Source: Demequina lutea
GTDB taxonomy: Bacteria; Actinomycetota; Actinomycetes; Actinomycetales; Demequinaceae
NCBI RefSeq assembly: GCF_013409005.1
Contig: NZ_JACBZO010000001.1
Location: forward strand, 434,001 to 498,000
DNA length: 64,000 nt
Direction of reading: 5' to 3'
Below are positions 35,311-45,386 of the stretch, in pieces. The translations under genes were made by a program, and so were the position numbers. The notes beneath the pieces were generated by a model. The model made no database searches, was not told the DNA's origin, and saw only the letters and a program-made list of their open reading frames with translations. Each line of letters opens with the position of its first letter. Position 1 is the stretch's first letter.

Positions 35311-35342
35311 TTTACCTTCCAGTCCACTGGAAGGGCTACTGT
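35311..35342 (+). promoter_or_regulatory. CueR-type promoter of the YHS/permease operon
   Basis: TTTACC (35311-35316) and TACTGT (35337-35342) are 20 bases apart. Between them CCTTCCAGTCCACTGGAAGG (35315-35334) is a palindrome perfect except for the two central bases. This is a better CueR-type operator than the one before copA. Confidence 0.85.
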
Positions 35343-35417
35343 CGAGACAGGCGACGCGCCTGTGTGTCGCACGCAGCGATGGCGGCCACAGCCGTCTCAG
35401 AGCAAGGGAGATCCACC

Positions 35418-35588
35418 ATGTCCATGACATCCGAGAAGGTTACGGATCCCATCTGCGGGATGAGCATCGATCCGGCGACCGCAGCCGCGACGATCGAACA
35501 CGACGGCACCACCTACTACTTCTGCTCCCAGGGATGCGCCGACACGTTCGTCGCGAATGGGTACACGGGAGCGCACCAGGCTAAGTAG
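35418..35588 (+). CDS. YHS-domain protein
   Basis: A 56-residue stand-alone YHS domain: [20 protein letters not shown] then TYYFCSQGCADTF. Three cysteines in CGM and FCxxGC form a likely metal site. GGGAG lies eight bases before the ATG. It is very like the YHS tail of the copA product and the last domain of the permease, suggesting that one domain was copied into three genes. First gene after the CueR-type promoter. Confidence 0.88.
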   Translation: MSMTSEKVTDPICGMSIDPATAAATIEHDGTTYYFCSQGCADTFVANGYTGAHQAK

Positions 35589-35641
35589 CAGGGTGTAGGC
35601 GGAAACTCGAGGGCACCCATCGAGAAGAGAGGTGAAGGCTG

Positions 35642-35839
35642 ATGCCAGTTGCCGAAGAGTGCGATCCGGACGGTTCGGGCGTGCCGGAGTGTCGTACCGG
35701 CCTGGCCGGGCGCGCGCAATTCGTCGTTTCTGAGTTGCGGGACCTCTGGCGTGAACTGCACGAGCACCGTGAGCCCCAATCCGGACACGCGACGGCACCC
35801 CTAGCAGACCCGGCGTCCGGCGAACAAAGTAGCGTGTGA
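35642..35839 (+). CDS. Small hypothetical protein in the YHS/permease operon
   Basis: A 65-residue acidic frame (PVAEECDPDGSGVPECRTGL ... LRDLWRELHEHREPQ) preceded by GAGAGG and ending one base before the permease GTG. Two cysteines and two histidines are present. The tight spacing favours real translation; no family recognised. Confidence 0.5.
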   Translation: MPVAEECDPDGSGVPECRTGLAGRAQFVVSELRDLWRELHEHREPQSGHATAPLADPASGEQSSV

Positions 35840-35840
35840 C

Positions 35841-37334
35841 GTGGGAATTTTGGGAACGATCGGGTCCAGTTTGGCCGAGGGCTTCTGGATGTTCTACGAC
35901 ACACTGTGGGCGCTGGTTCTCGGGTTTGCCCTGTCGGGTGCCATACAGGCGTTCGTGTCGAAACGTGAGATGCAGCGCGTCTTGGGTGATCACCGACCGA
36001 AGACAATCGTGCGGTCCAGTTTCTTCGGGATGGTCAGTTCCTCGTGCTCGTACGCTGCGAGTGCACTGGCCAAGAGTTTATTCGTGCGCGGGGCAGACTT
36101 TACGTCGTCCATGGTGTTCATGTTCGCCAGCACGAACCTGGTCATCGAACTTGGCGCGGTGCTCTGGCTACTGATCGGCTGGCAGTTCGCGGTCGCCGAG
36201 TTCATCGGCGGATCCATCATGATCGCACTGCTGGCTTTTATCCTGCCGCGTGTGATCGACGTTGCCGAGATCGACGCCGCGCGAGAGCGCCTGCGCGCTC
36301 GAAAGACGGGTCGCGACGGACACGAAGGGCACGCCGACGCTGAGGAAGACGCTCACACGTCCACCCCGTGGCGCCAGCGGATCCGCTCCCGGGCGGGCTG
36401 GTCCGACGCGTCGGGCTACACCATCAGCGACGTCACGATGCTCCGCAAGGAGCTCGTCATCGGGTTCGTCGTGGCGGGGTTCGCGTCGGTGGCCGTCCCG
36501 ACCTCAGTCTGGAGGGCCCTGTTCCTGACCGGGCACGGCATCTGGTCAGCGCTCGAGAACGTCATCGTCGGACCGGTACTGGCATTCATCAGTTTCGTCT
36601 GCTCCGTGGGCAACGTACCCCTAGCCGCCGCACTCTGGAAGGGCGGCATCAGCTTCGGCGGGGTCATCGCCTTCGTGTTTGCCGACCTGCTTGCGCTGCC
36701 GCTGGTGCTGATCTACCGCAAGTTCTACGGCACCCGGCTTGCGATCAGGCTCTCGCTCGTGTTCTGGGCCACGATGAGCCTGGCGGGGCTGATCACCGAG
36801 GGGATCTTCACCCTCCTGGGACAGATCCCAGGGACCCTCGTGGGAGACATCGCCACGGTCCACTTCGGCCTGAACTACACCACCATCCTCGACACCCTCG
36901 CCGTGGCCATCTTCGGGTTGCTGTACTACATGTACAAGAACGCTGCGAAGTTCGGTGGAGGCGGGGGATACGCCAAGGACGTGGTGTGCGGCATGCAGGT
37001 GCGTACGTCCGATGCTCCGGCCCACACCATCTACCAGGACCAGGACTACTACTTCTGCTCCGACAACTGTCACGACAAGTTCGTCGCAGACCCGGCGAAG
37101 TACACCACGGGCCAGCCTGCCTTGGACGTGACGGATGCGTCCCCAGAAAACGTGACCGACGACGATGCGGCCGCCACGGTGACGGACCCGGTGTGCGGGA
37201 TGAGCATCGACCCACGCACGGCCGCGGGGCACGCGACACACATGGGTGTCGACTACTCGTTCTGCTCGGAAGGCTGCCGGACGGCCTTTGTCGCCAATCC
37301 CGCCCTCTACCTGACATCGACCGATGCCGAGTGA
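35841..37334 (+). CDS. Permease (COG0701-like) with two C-terminal YHS domains
   Basis: A 497-residue membrane protein. Residues 1-375 hold about eight helices with SSSCSYAASALAKSLF and VCSVGNVPLAAALWKGG, the paired half-repeats of the COG0701 permeases that include the arsenical exporter ArsP; a His/Glu/Asp-rich loop (HEGHADAEEDAHTS) separates the halves. Then come two YHS domains: VVCGMQV/YYFCSDNCHDKF and PVCGMSID/YSFCSEGCRTAF. The second resembles that of copA. Start is the GTG at 35841. It is likely a metal or metalloid exporter under the CueR-type promoter (inference). Confidence 0.85.
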   Translation: MGILGTIGSSLAEGFWMFYDTLWALVLGFALSGAIQAFVSKREMQRVLGDHRPKTIVRSSFFGMVSSSCSYAASALAKSLFVRGADFTSSMVFMFASTNLVIELGAVLWLLIGWQFAVAEFIGGSIMIALLAFILPRVIDVAEIDAARERLRARKTGRDGHEGHADAEEDAHTSTPWRQRIRSRAGWSDASGYTISDVTMLRKELVIGFVVAGFASVAVPTSVWRALFLTGHGIWSALENVIVGPVLAFISFVCSVGNVPLAAALWKGGISFGGVIAFVFADLLALPLVLIYRKFYGTRLAIRLSLVFWATMSLAGLITEGIFTLLGQIPGTLVGDIATVHFGLNYTTILDTLAVAIFGLLYYMYKNAAKFGGGGGYAKDVVCGMQVRTSDAPAHTIYQDQDYYFCSDNCHDKFVADPAKYTTGQPALDVTDASPENVTDDDAAATVTDPVCGMSIDPRTAAGHATHMGVDYSFCSEGCRTAFVANPALYLTSTDAE

Positions 37335-37420
37335 GAGCGCGTCGCATGCCACCGAGGTCCTGATAGTCCGGCGGCATTCCAGTCGCGTCACGGTCGCCGC
37401 ACGATGGAGACGCCGAATTG

Positions 37421-37728
37421 ATGCTCGACGGGATCATGCTGCTCTGGTTCGCGGAGGTGCTCACCTCGTTCGCGTTCGTAGCGATCGACATTGCGCGAAC
37501 ACCCGAGTCGCCGGTGCTGAAGTGGGGATTCGTGATCGTTACCCTGTTCACCGGCCCGATCGGCCTCGTGCTCTACATCCTTTCGTGCCGTGAGCCTTTG
37601 CCTGGAGTCCACGAAGAGTACGTTCGGGCTCGTTGGCGTCAACTCGTCGGATCCACCATGCATTGCGTTGCAGGGGACGGAATCAGCATTCGCGTCGCGG
37701 CCGCAGTCCTTTCACCATTGGGGCTGAA
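37421..37728 (+). pseudogene. DUF4396 membrane protein, truncated by an IS3-type element
   Basis: The frame from ATG 37421 (GGAGA upstream) follows DUF4396 through RWRQLVGSTMHCVAGDG and then, after APLGLK-like text, runs into insertion-element sequence and stops at 37759. About the last 60% of the protein is missing compared with the full copy at 9735. It is the last gene of the YHS/permease operon. Confidence 0.85.
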
Positions 37729-38190
37729 GTGCCCCGGGTTTGATGCCGCATCCTTTTGAGTTGGAAGTATGTATGTCATGCCGAAGAAGATTGATCCCGC
37801 GCTCCGCGACCGGGCGGCGCGACTTGTGGGGGAGCACCGGCCGGAGTGTCCCTCGTTGGCGGCCGCGTCTGCGGCTGTGGCCCCTCAGGTCGGGCGGGGG
37901 CACGAGTTCCCGTGCGGCGGTGGGTGTTGCAGGCCGATATCGATGACGGCACCCGCGATGGTGTGTCGTCCGTCGAGCATGCGCAGGTCAAACGGTTGAA
38001 GGCGGAGAACAAACACCTGCGTGTGGATGTCGCGATCCTGGGGGCGGCAACAAGTTTCTTCGTGGGGGAACTCGACCCCCGCAACCATTGATGCTGGGTT
38101 TCATCGACACGATGAGAACCGAAGGGTAAGCGGTCGAGTCGATCTGCCGGGTCCTGCGTGAGCAGGGCTGCCAGATGGCGGTGTCATAGC
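37729..38190 (+). mobile_element. IS3-family remnant
   Basis: The orfA frame starts MPKKIDPALRDRAARLVGEH at 37778 and, after a one-base frameshift near 37910, continues VRRWVLQADIDDGTRDGVSS to VAILGAATSFFVGELDPRN at 38088. The orfB start follows (LGFIDTMRTEG) but meets an in-frame stop and is cut off near 38190. Neither end-to-end repeats nor a target duplication can be shown. Confidence 0.85.
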
Positions 38191-38219
38191 GTCGTAGTAA
38201 CACTCTAGTTTTGGGAGGC

Positions 38220-38298
38220 GTTGGTGCGGAGGTTGGTGACGGTGTCGGATCGGGCGGAGATCGCGATCGGGCTCACCCTACGTGTCAGGGTTAGATGA
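38220..38298 (+). pseudogene. IS30-like transposase N-terminal fragment
   Basis: Reads VRRLVTVSDRAEIAIGL and then stops. This resembles the start of IS30-type transposases (a SDRAEI/A-type N-terminus before the helix-turn-helix). Very short. Confidence 0.4.
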
Positions 38299-38363
38299 GG
38301 CCAGCGGCGCCGAGAACGGCACCGGGGGCCGTCTCCCGCTATGGTGGCTATACTGTCCATTAC

Positions 38364-38379
38364 GCGTACATAGGCGTAC
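38364..38379 (+). promoter_or_regulatory. Likely HipB operator with promoter
   Basis: GCGTAC at 38364 and 38374 (10-base period) lie just after a -10-like TATACT (38349-38354) and before the AAGGAGG of hipB. HipB-type repressors bind such repeated half-sites in their own leader. Confidence 0.5.
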
Positions 38380-38403
38380 TCTGGTGACCATAAGGAGGCG
38401 ACC

Positions 38404-38691
38404 GTGGGTGGCTACAAGATTGACCGTGAGATCACCGAGCTGGGAGAGCACGTGCGCGGCTGGCGCATGGTGCTGAACCTGACCGCGCAACAGGTCGCCG
38501 AGCGCGCAGACATCTCGCGCACCACGTTGCGCAAGATCGAGTCGGGCGATCCGAACGTCAGTTTCGCCAACGTTGCACAGGTATTCCGCGCGCTCGGCGC
38601 GCTCGACCTGGTGGTCGACGCCCTGGATCCGCTGGGCAGCGACATCGGGCGACTGCGAGCGGGCAACCTGACGAAGAAGCGTGCACGATGA
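38404..38691 (+). CDS. hipB: HipB-like antitoxin, Xre family
   Basis: A 95-residue DNA-binding protein with helix-turn-helix LTAQQVAERADISRTTLRKI then ESGDPNVSFANVAQVFRALG. The GTG at 38404 follows AAGGAGG by six bases. It should repress its own operon and neutralise the kinase encoded next, whose start overlaps its stop by four bases. Confidence 0.9.
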   Translation: MGGYKIDREITELGEHVRGWRMVLNLTAQQVAERADISRTTLRKIESGDPNVSFANVAQVFRALGALDLVVDALDPLGSDIGRLRAGNLTKKRAR

Positions 38692-39923
38692 CGACCCTCG
38701 AGGTGTCCACAGAACTGGATGGCCACACGCGCATCGTCGGCCAGGCGCACTTCACCCGTACCCGCGGCCAGATTTCCACGACCTTCGTGTACGACGCCGG
38801 ATATCTCGCCGACGGCGGAATGAACATCGACCCAGGGCTGCAACTGACGAGCGGATCCCAGCACCAAGTTGGGCTGCTTCGCGCCTTTGCCGACAGTGCC
38901 CCCGACCGATGGGGGCGCAACCTCATCGAGAAGGCGGAACGCGTGCGAGCCCGCGAAGACAGCCGCACGCCGCACAGTCTGGACGACGTGGACTTTCTGC
39001 TCGGCGTGAGCGACGACACCCGCCAGGGGGCGCTGCGGTTCCGTCTACCCGGACACGAGGAGTACCTCGGCCGGCCGTCGATCGTGCCGAAGCTCATCTC
39101 GCTGCCCCTCCTGTTGCGTGCCAGCGACGAGCTCGCTTCCGACGCGGATCCCTCGAACGCGGTCAAGCAGCTGCTCGACACCGGAACCACCGGCCTGGGT
39201 GGCGCCCGCCCCAAAGCCTCGGTCCGTCTCGAGGATGGCGCTCTCGCCATCGCGAAGTTCCCTCACTCATCCGACCAGTGGGATGTGATGGCCTGGGAGG
39301 CCACCGCGCTCGACCTGCTCGAGAACGCGGGTCTCCGCACGCCCTGGCGTCGTCTCGTGCGTGTCAACGATCGCAGCGTGCTGCTGGTGCGCAGATTCGA
39401 CAGGACTATGACCGGCGTGCGCGTGGGCTACATCAGCGCGATGACGGCGACCGGCGCCAGCGACGGGCAGCGCCGCGACTACGCGGACATCGTCGAGGCG
39501 ATACGCGACATCTCGGTGTCCAGCCAGGCCGACCGTCGTGAGCTCTACGACAGGGTTGTCGCGTCCGTGGCGCTCGGCAACACCGACGACCACCTGCGCA
39601 ACCACGGCTTTCTCGCCACGGGCGGCCTTTGGTCGCTCAGCCCAGCCTTCGACGTCAACCCCAACCCTGACCTCTCGAAGCCGCGCTCAACGTCGATCGC
39701 CGGAGCCGATGTTCCCCCCGACGAAGCGGAAGGGCTTCTAGCACTCGCAGACGACGCAGGCATCGGCGCCGACGAGGCCCGCGCCCGCATCGCCCATGTC
39801 GCTGCGTCGCTCGCCGGATGGCGAGATCACGCCCGTCGCCACGGCATCACCGAGCGCGAGGTCACGATGATGGCCGACTCGATCGAACCGCGGCTGCACG
39901 CGGTGACCCAGGCGGGCCGGTGA
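38688..39923 (+). CDS. hipA: HipA-like serine/threonine kinase toxin
   Basis: A 411-residue HipA-type kinase. Landmarks: RWGRNLIEKAER near residue 75, the glycine-rich TGLGGARPKASVRL (ATP loop), LVRRFDR, and the catalytic loop GNTDDHLRNHGFL with metal site LSPAFDVNPNP. HipA of E. coli phosphorylates GltX and stops translation; the target here is unknown. It forms an operon with hipB and may stabilise the island. Confidence 0.92.
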   Translation: MTTLEVSTELDGHTRIVGQAHFTRTRGQISTTFVYDAGYLADGGMNIDPGLQLTSGSQHQVGLLRAFADSAPDRWGRNLIEKAERVRAREDSRTPHSLDDVDFLLGVSDDTRQGALRFRLPGHEEYLGRPSIVPKLISLPLLLRASDELASDADPSNAVKQLLDTGTTGLGGARPKASVRLEDGALAIAKFPHSSDQWDVMAWEATALDLLENAGLRTPWRRLVRVNDRSVLLVRRFDRTMTGVRVGYISAMTATGASDGQRRDYADIVEAIRDISVSSQADRRELYDRVVASVALGNTDDHLRNHGFLATGGLWSLSPAFDVNPNPDLSKPRSTSIAGADVPPDEAEGLLALADDAGIGADEARARIAHVAASLAGWRDHARRHGITEREVTMMADSIEPRLHAVTQAGR

Positions 39924-40080
39924 CGCCTCGCCCGCTGAACATTGGCCGTAGCGCCCACGGCTTCACCCGACGTTCTCGCCGCTCGTAGGCAACGCTTCCC
40001 GGAACTGTTCACTGACGATGCCGTGACTGGGGAATCAGCCAGTGACAACCTCGAACTGGACTGACCGGGATGCCCTCGCG

Positions 40081-40106
40081 AAGGTGGCTTGCCGTTAGTC
40101 CACCGC
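40081..40106 (+). repeat. 26-nt intergenic element, copy 1 (divergent)
   Basis: GGTGGCTTGCCGTTAGTCCA, similar to the consensus GGCTTGTCGTTAATCCACCC of the other four copies. It lies in the 453-base gap after hipA; the 110 bases between copies 1 and 2 hold no gene. Confidence 0.6.
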
Positions 40107-40190
40107 GTTGATGTGGCGCCGGCGACCACTATTTGACGCCCAGTGCATCCTGCGTGACCGTCACGCCCATTCACAGCCGGCTCAAACCGT

Positions 40191-40216
40191 CAGCCCGGCT
40201 TGTCGTTAATCCACCC
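40191..40216 (+). repeat. 26-nt intergenic element, copy 2
   Basis: Contains GGCTTGTCGTTAATCCACCC exactly, followed by CCGAGCGGGTG, so that CACCC can pair with GGGTG. It stands before the EamA-family gene. Confidence 0.8.
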
Positions 40217-40376
40217 CCGAGCGGGTGCACAGTAAGACACCCTTTGCGCAGATGCTGCTGTCGTCAGTGGTGCCGCTTGTCACCGTGGCCGGGGCGCAGC
40301 CCGGCCCGTTCGCCTGCGAGGGCGCGTGAGAGAATCTGCGAGTGAGCAACACGTGGTGTGAGCCCGGGACGGCGGC

Positions 40377-41423
40377 GTGATATCAGTTGCGCTGCGCAAC
40401 CGGGGCGTTCAGGCGGCCCTCGCGTCGGCCGTGCTTTTCGGCGCTGGCACACCGTTCGCCAAGATTCTTCTGGGCGACGTCAGCCCGTGGACGTTGGCCG
40501 GGCTCCTATACTGCGGTTCCGGCCTGGGCCTGACCATCATCCGTGTGGCACGCCGAGCGCCGCGCGTCCGGCTCAGCCGCCGCGAGATGCTCCCGCTCGC
40601 AGGGTCCATCCTCTTCGGGGGCATCCTGGGACCGGTACTCCTGCTGGTCGGGCTGTCGAACATGCCGGCGTCGGGAGCGTCCCTGCTGCTTAATGCGGAG
40701 GGCGTCTTCACCGCCTTGCTGGCGTGGTTCGTGTTCCGCGAGAACTTCGACCGCCGCGTCGCGCTCGGGATGACCTCAATTGTGGCGGGCGCAATCGTGA
40801 TCACCGTCCCCCTGGGCGTCCAATTCGGCAGCCCCTGGCCCGCCCTCGCCGTCCTGGGTGCCTGCCTCAGCTGGGGCTTGGACAACAACTTCACCCGCGC
40901 TATCGCCCTCACGGACGCCACGTGGCTGGCCGCGGTCAAGGGTGCCGTTGCAGGCCCGGTAAATCTGATCCTCGCGTTCAGCCTCGGTGCCCAACTGCCC
41001 GCGGCCGCGAACATCGCGGGCGCGCTCGTCCTTGGCTTCTTCGCCTATGGGCTGAGCCTGACGCTGTTCATCGTGGGAATGCGGCACGTGGGCACCGCTC
41101 GAGCGGGTGCCTACTTCTCCGTCGCACCGTTCGCGGGCGCGGTCATCGCCATCGGGTTCGGCGAGCCTGTCACATGGCCACTGCTGCTCGCCGCGGCACT
41201 CATGGGCGTGGGGATCTGGCTGCACCTCACCGAGCGGCACCTCCATGAGCACATGCACCCTCCGCACGACCACAGTCACTGGCACTCCCACGACGGCCAC
41301 CATCAGCACGACCACTCGGAGCCAGTTGAGTCCGGCACGTGGCATCGTCACCAGCATCACCACGCCAGTGAGACCCACACCCACGAGCACTACCCCGACG
41401 CTCACCACCGTCACGGTCACTAG
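40377..41423 (+). CDS. EamA-family (DMT) transporter with a histidine-rich tail
   Basis: A 348-residue membrane protein. Residues 1-285 form the ten-helix duplicated EamA fold (for example ALASAVLFGAGTPFAKILLG and the second-half CLSWGLDNNFTRAIALTDAT). The last 60 residues contain more than 20 histidines in Asp/His/Ser clusters (HPPHDHSHWHSHDGHHQHDH). Such tails are usual for nickel, cobalt or zinc transporters. Start is GTG 40377; an ATG-less start and single-gene surroundings fit a cassette-like origin. Substrate unknown; a divalent metal is likely (inference). Confidence 0.85.
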   Translation: MISVALRNRGVQAALASAVLFGAGTPFAKILLGDVSPWTLAGLLYCGSGLGLTIIRVARRAPRVRLSRREMLPLAGSILFGGILGPVLLLVGLSNMPASGASLLLNAEGVFTALLAWFVFRENFDRRVALGMTSIVAGAIVITVPLGVQFGSPWPALAVLGACLSWGLDNNFTRAIALTDATWLAAVKGAVAGPVNLILAFSLGAQLPAAANIAGALVLGFFAYGLSLTLFIVGMRHVGTARAGAYFSVAPFAGAVIAIGFGEPVTWPLLLAAALMGVGIWLHLTERHLHEHMHPPHDHSHWHSHDGHHQHDHSEPVESGTWHRHQHHHASETHTHEHYPDAHHRHGH

Positions 41424-41627
41424 CGGTCCACCGATGGACGGCGAGCCTGCGCGATGCGCCGCCGAGCATGGACCGTGTGCTCCTGCTTCGCGTGCGCGGC
41501 AAGAGCCTGACGCCCGGAGACGCTTGCGGAGCGTCGGAATCAAATTCACCGCATGGGTGTATTGACGAGTTGCTCCCTTGGGTGTGGCGCTGCGCACCCG
41601 TGGACCGGGCGGGTCAACTGACACATC

Positions 41628-41653
41628 CAACCCCGCTTGCCGTTAATCAACCC
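41628..41653 (+). repeat. 26-nt intergenic element, copy 3
   Basis: CAACCCCGCTTGCCGTTAAT then CAACCC, 205 bases after the EamA-family stop and 119 bases before the next ATG. The rest of the 41424-41771 gap holds nothing I recognise. Confidence 0.7.
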
Positions 41654-41771
41654 CTATTGGCGGGCACAGGTGCCCTTACGGTCCGTGGATTACCAATCTG
41701 AGATGCATGGACCGATCTGGGTTCGGCGCGTCCCTACGCAAGGGCCTCCCACGACGTGCCCACAATGAACC

Positions 41772-42260
41772 ATGCAAGACCATGAGCTGACACCGTTGAC
41801 AGCCAGTGCAATTGACTATGCGCTCGACGGTGCACGCCGCGCCATAGCGCGTCTCGGTGGCACAAGCGACCCCCGGGTGATTGCCCACGCGGCCGCCGAG
41901 GCAGCGTTTTGGATCGCAGCGGTTGACGAGGGGCTCGGCGGCAAGGCTGAACGCGGGGCATATGTCGAAGCCCGACGCCAGGGGGCAGTAGATGACCTCA
42001 TGACAGGGATTCGCTTCGTACGGAATGCGAGCGTCCATAGTGAATTGGCAAGGATTGCGATCTCGGCAGGCGGTCTCACGATCCCCTTCACAGTGCCGTT
42101 CTCAATCCCCGTGATTCCCAGGTGGATTGATGAAGCACCTCCGTCTGGCTATGAGTCTCAACGCCGGTCGTATATGAGGGAACTGGCGGGTAAGGATGTG
42201 GTCCCGACTCTGGAACGTGCAGCGGATTGGCTTGCACAGTACCAATCCGGAGATGGCTGA
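41772..42260 (+). CDS. Hypothetical protein, HEPN-like
   Basis: A 162-residue, largely helical protein. WIAAVDEGLG and DDLMTGIRFVRNASVHSELA are the most conserved-looking parts; RNASVH fits the R-x4-H motif of HEPN RNases, preceded by the usual hydrophobic helix. The second half (LTIPFTVPFSIPVIPRWID) is Pro-rich. It stands alone between two copies of the 26-nt element. HEPN proteins act in toxin-antitoxin and antiphage systems; function here is inferred only from the motif. Confidence 0.6.
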   Translation: MQDHELTPLTASAIDYALDGARRAIARLGGTSDPRVIAHAAAEAAFWIAAVDEGLGGKAERGAYVEARRQGAVDDLMTGIRFVRNASVHSELARIAISAGGLTIPFTVPFSIPVIPRWIDEAPPSGYESQRRSYMRELAGKDVVPTLERAADWLAQYQSGDG

Positions 42261-42314
42261 TCCACGGGCCCGAACGCTGTCGAGAGCCAGGACTGACTTG
42301 CTCACTGACGTCGT

Positions 42315-42340
42315 CAACCCGGCTTGTCGTTAAGCCGCCC
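42315..42340 (+). repeat. 26-nt intergenic element, copy 4
   Basis: CAACCCGGCTTGTCGTTAAG then CCGCCC, 54 bases after the preceding stop. GTTAAGC here fits the GTTRRRY core of integron attC sites; the other copies read GTTAATC or GTTAGTC and do not fit strictly. Confidence 0.75.
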
Positions 42341-42400
42341 GGTCGGCCTCAACTAGTTGGGAACTCTGAATGCGAAGCGTGACCCGAGGATACTGGTCGC

Positions 42401-43147
42401 ATGGATGAAGCGGACAAGGACGGGGTCGCGCTGGTCGGTCGCATGGCGGTGTCTGGGCTGGCGGCCACCGTCGCGATGCTTCACCCAGAAGCCGCGGTCT
42501 TGGCGATGACGGCGCTACCGGCGCTAGACACTGGCCTACTTGCGCTGCGCGAGCGCCGCCGGAATTCGTGCGGTTACGTGCTTGCAGTGGCATCGAACGA
42601 AGCAAACACGCCGATTGACGAGCTGGTTGAGGCTTTGGTCAACAATCCTGCGAAGGCGTTGCTACTAGCACGGACGCTTGAGGCGGCGGCGGATTCAGCC
42701 TCCGAGGCAAAGGTTCGTGTTCTTGGCCGGGGTTTGGCGTCGGGCGCGGTGACCGAGGACGACGCTCTAGTGATGGAGGAGGTCGGGTGGGCGGTCATGC
42801 TCCGTGAAATCGAGGCGCCGCATCTGCGGATTCTTGACTACCTCGCGAAGCAAGATCCAGAAACGCCGGGCCACATGATGGTGGCCTCCTGGCAAGATTT
42901 GAAGGCGGTGTCAGGCTTCGATGAGTTGTTGGGACCGGCCCTTTCCATGCTCGAGCGCAATAGCCTCGTTCAGACAGTCCAGTCACTTGGCCTGGACGAT
43001 CACATGCGCAACCGCTGGGGAATCACGCCTGCGAGCGCCGCCCGGCACTTCGTGCGGGGATACCTTTCCAAGGCCTGTCTCAGTCGATTCTCACGTGCCG
43101 CTGAAGCGGCCGCCCCGGCAGTCCCAAGCGCTGAAGGCCCTGGCTAA
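42401..43147 (+). CDS. Hypothetical protein of the cassette-like array
   Basis: A 248-residue protein with an N-terminal hydrophobic stretch (VSGLAATVAMLHPEAAVLAM), a helical middle (LVEALVNNPAKALLLARTLE) and a C-terminal region with winged-helix-like PGHMMVASWQDLKAVSGFDE then LLGPALSMLERNSLV. No family recognised. Its TAA stop (43145-43147) is part of the downstream 26-nt element, as often seen when a cassette ORF runs into its recombination site. Confidence 0.6.
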   Translation: MDEADKDGVALVGRMAVSGLAATVAMLHPEAAVLAMTALPALDTGLLALRERRRNSCGYVLAVASNEANTPIDELVEALVNNPAKALLLARTLEAAADSASEAKVRVLGRGLASGAVTEDDALVMEEVGWAVMLREIEAPHLRILDYLAKQDPETPGHMMVASWQDLKAVSGFDELLGPALSMLERNSLVQTVQSLGLDDHMRNRWGITPASAARHFVRGYLSKACLSRFSRAAEAAAPAVPSAEGPG

Positions 43148-43170
43148 CCCGGCCTGTCGTTAATCCACCC
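43145..43170 (+). repeat. 26-nt intergenic element, copy 5
   Basis: TAACCCGGCCTGTCGTTAAT then CCACCC; the first three bases are the stop codon of the preceding gene. Followed by GGCGGGTG, so CACCC-ggc-GGGTG can form a hairpin. Confidence 0.8.
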
Positions 43171-43317
43171 GGCGGGTGAAACCGTGCACGTGGCCGGTCC
43201 CGAGACGTGAGGGTTGGGAAGTCCGTGTGCCTGGGACGCACGGGTGTCTGACTTGTCGACGACGCTCGAATGTGGGGCCAAAGTGACGTTTGAAAATGGG
43301 GCCACTGGTTCGTGTTG

Positions 43318-45311
<1,994 letters not shown>

Positions 45312-45386
45312 CCACCCAATCTGCCTGGGTGGCCTCGCTTTCGCCCGTCGCTATGGCCTCATTTTCAAGCGTCGTCGACATGACTC

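Noticed and set aside
40081..43170. A true integron
   Set aside because: No IntI integrase is present and four of five elements do not fit GTTRRRY; an R''/L'' partner could not be found upstream. Kept only as a cassette-like array.
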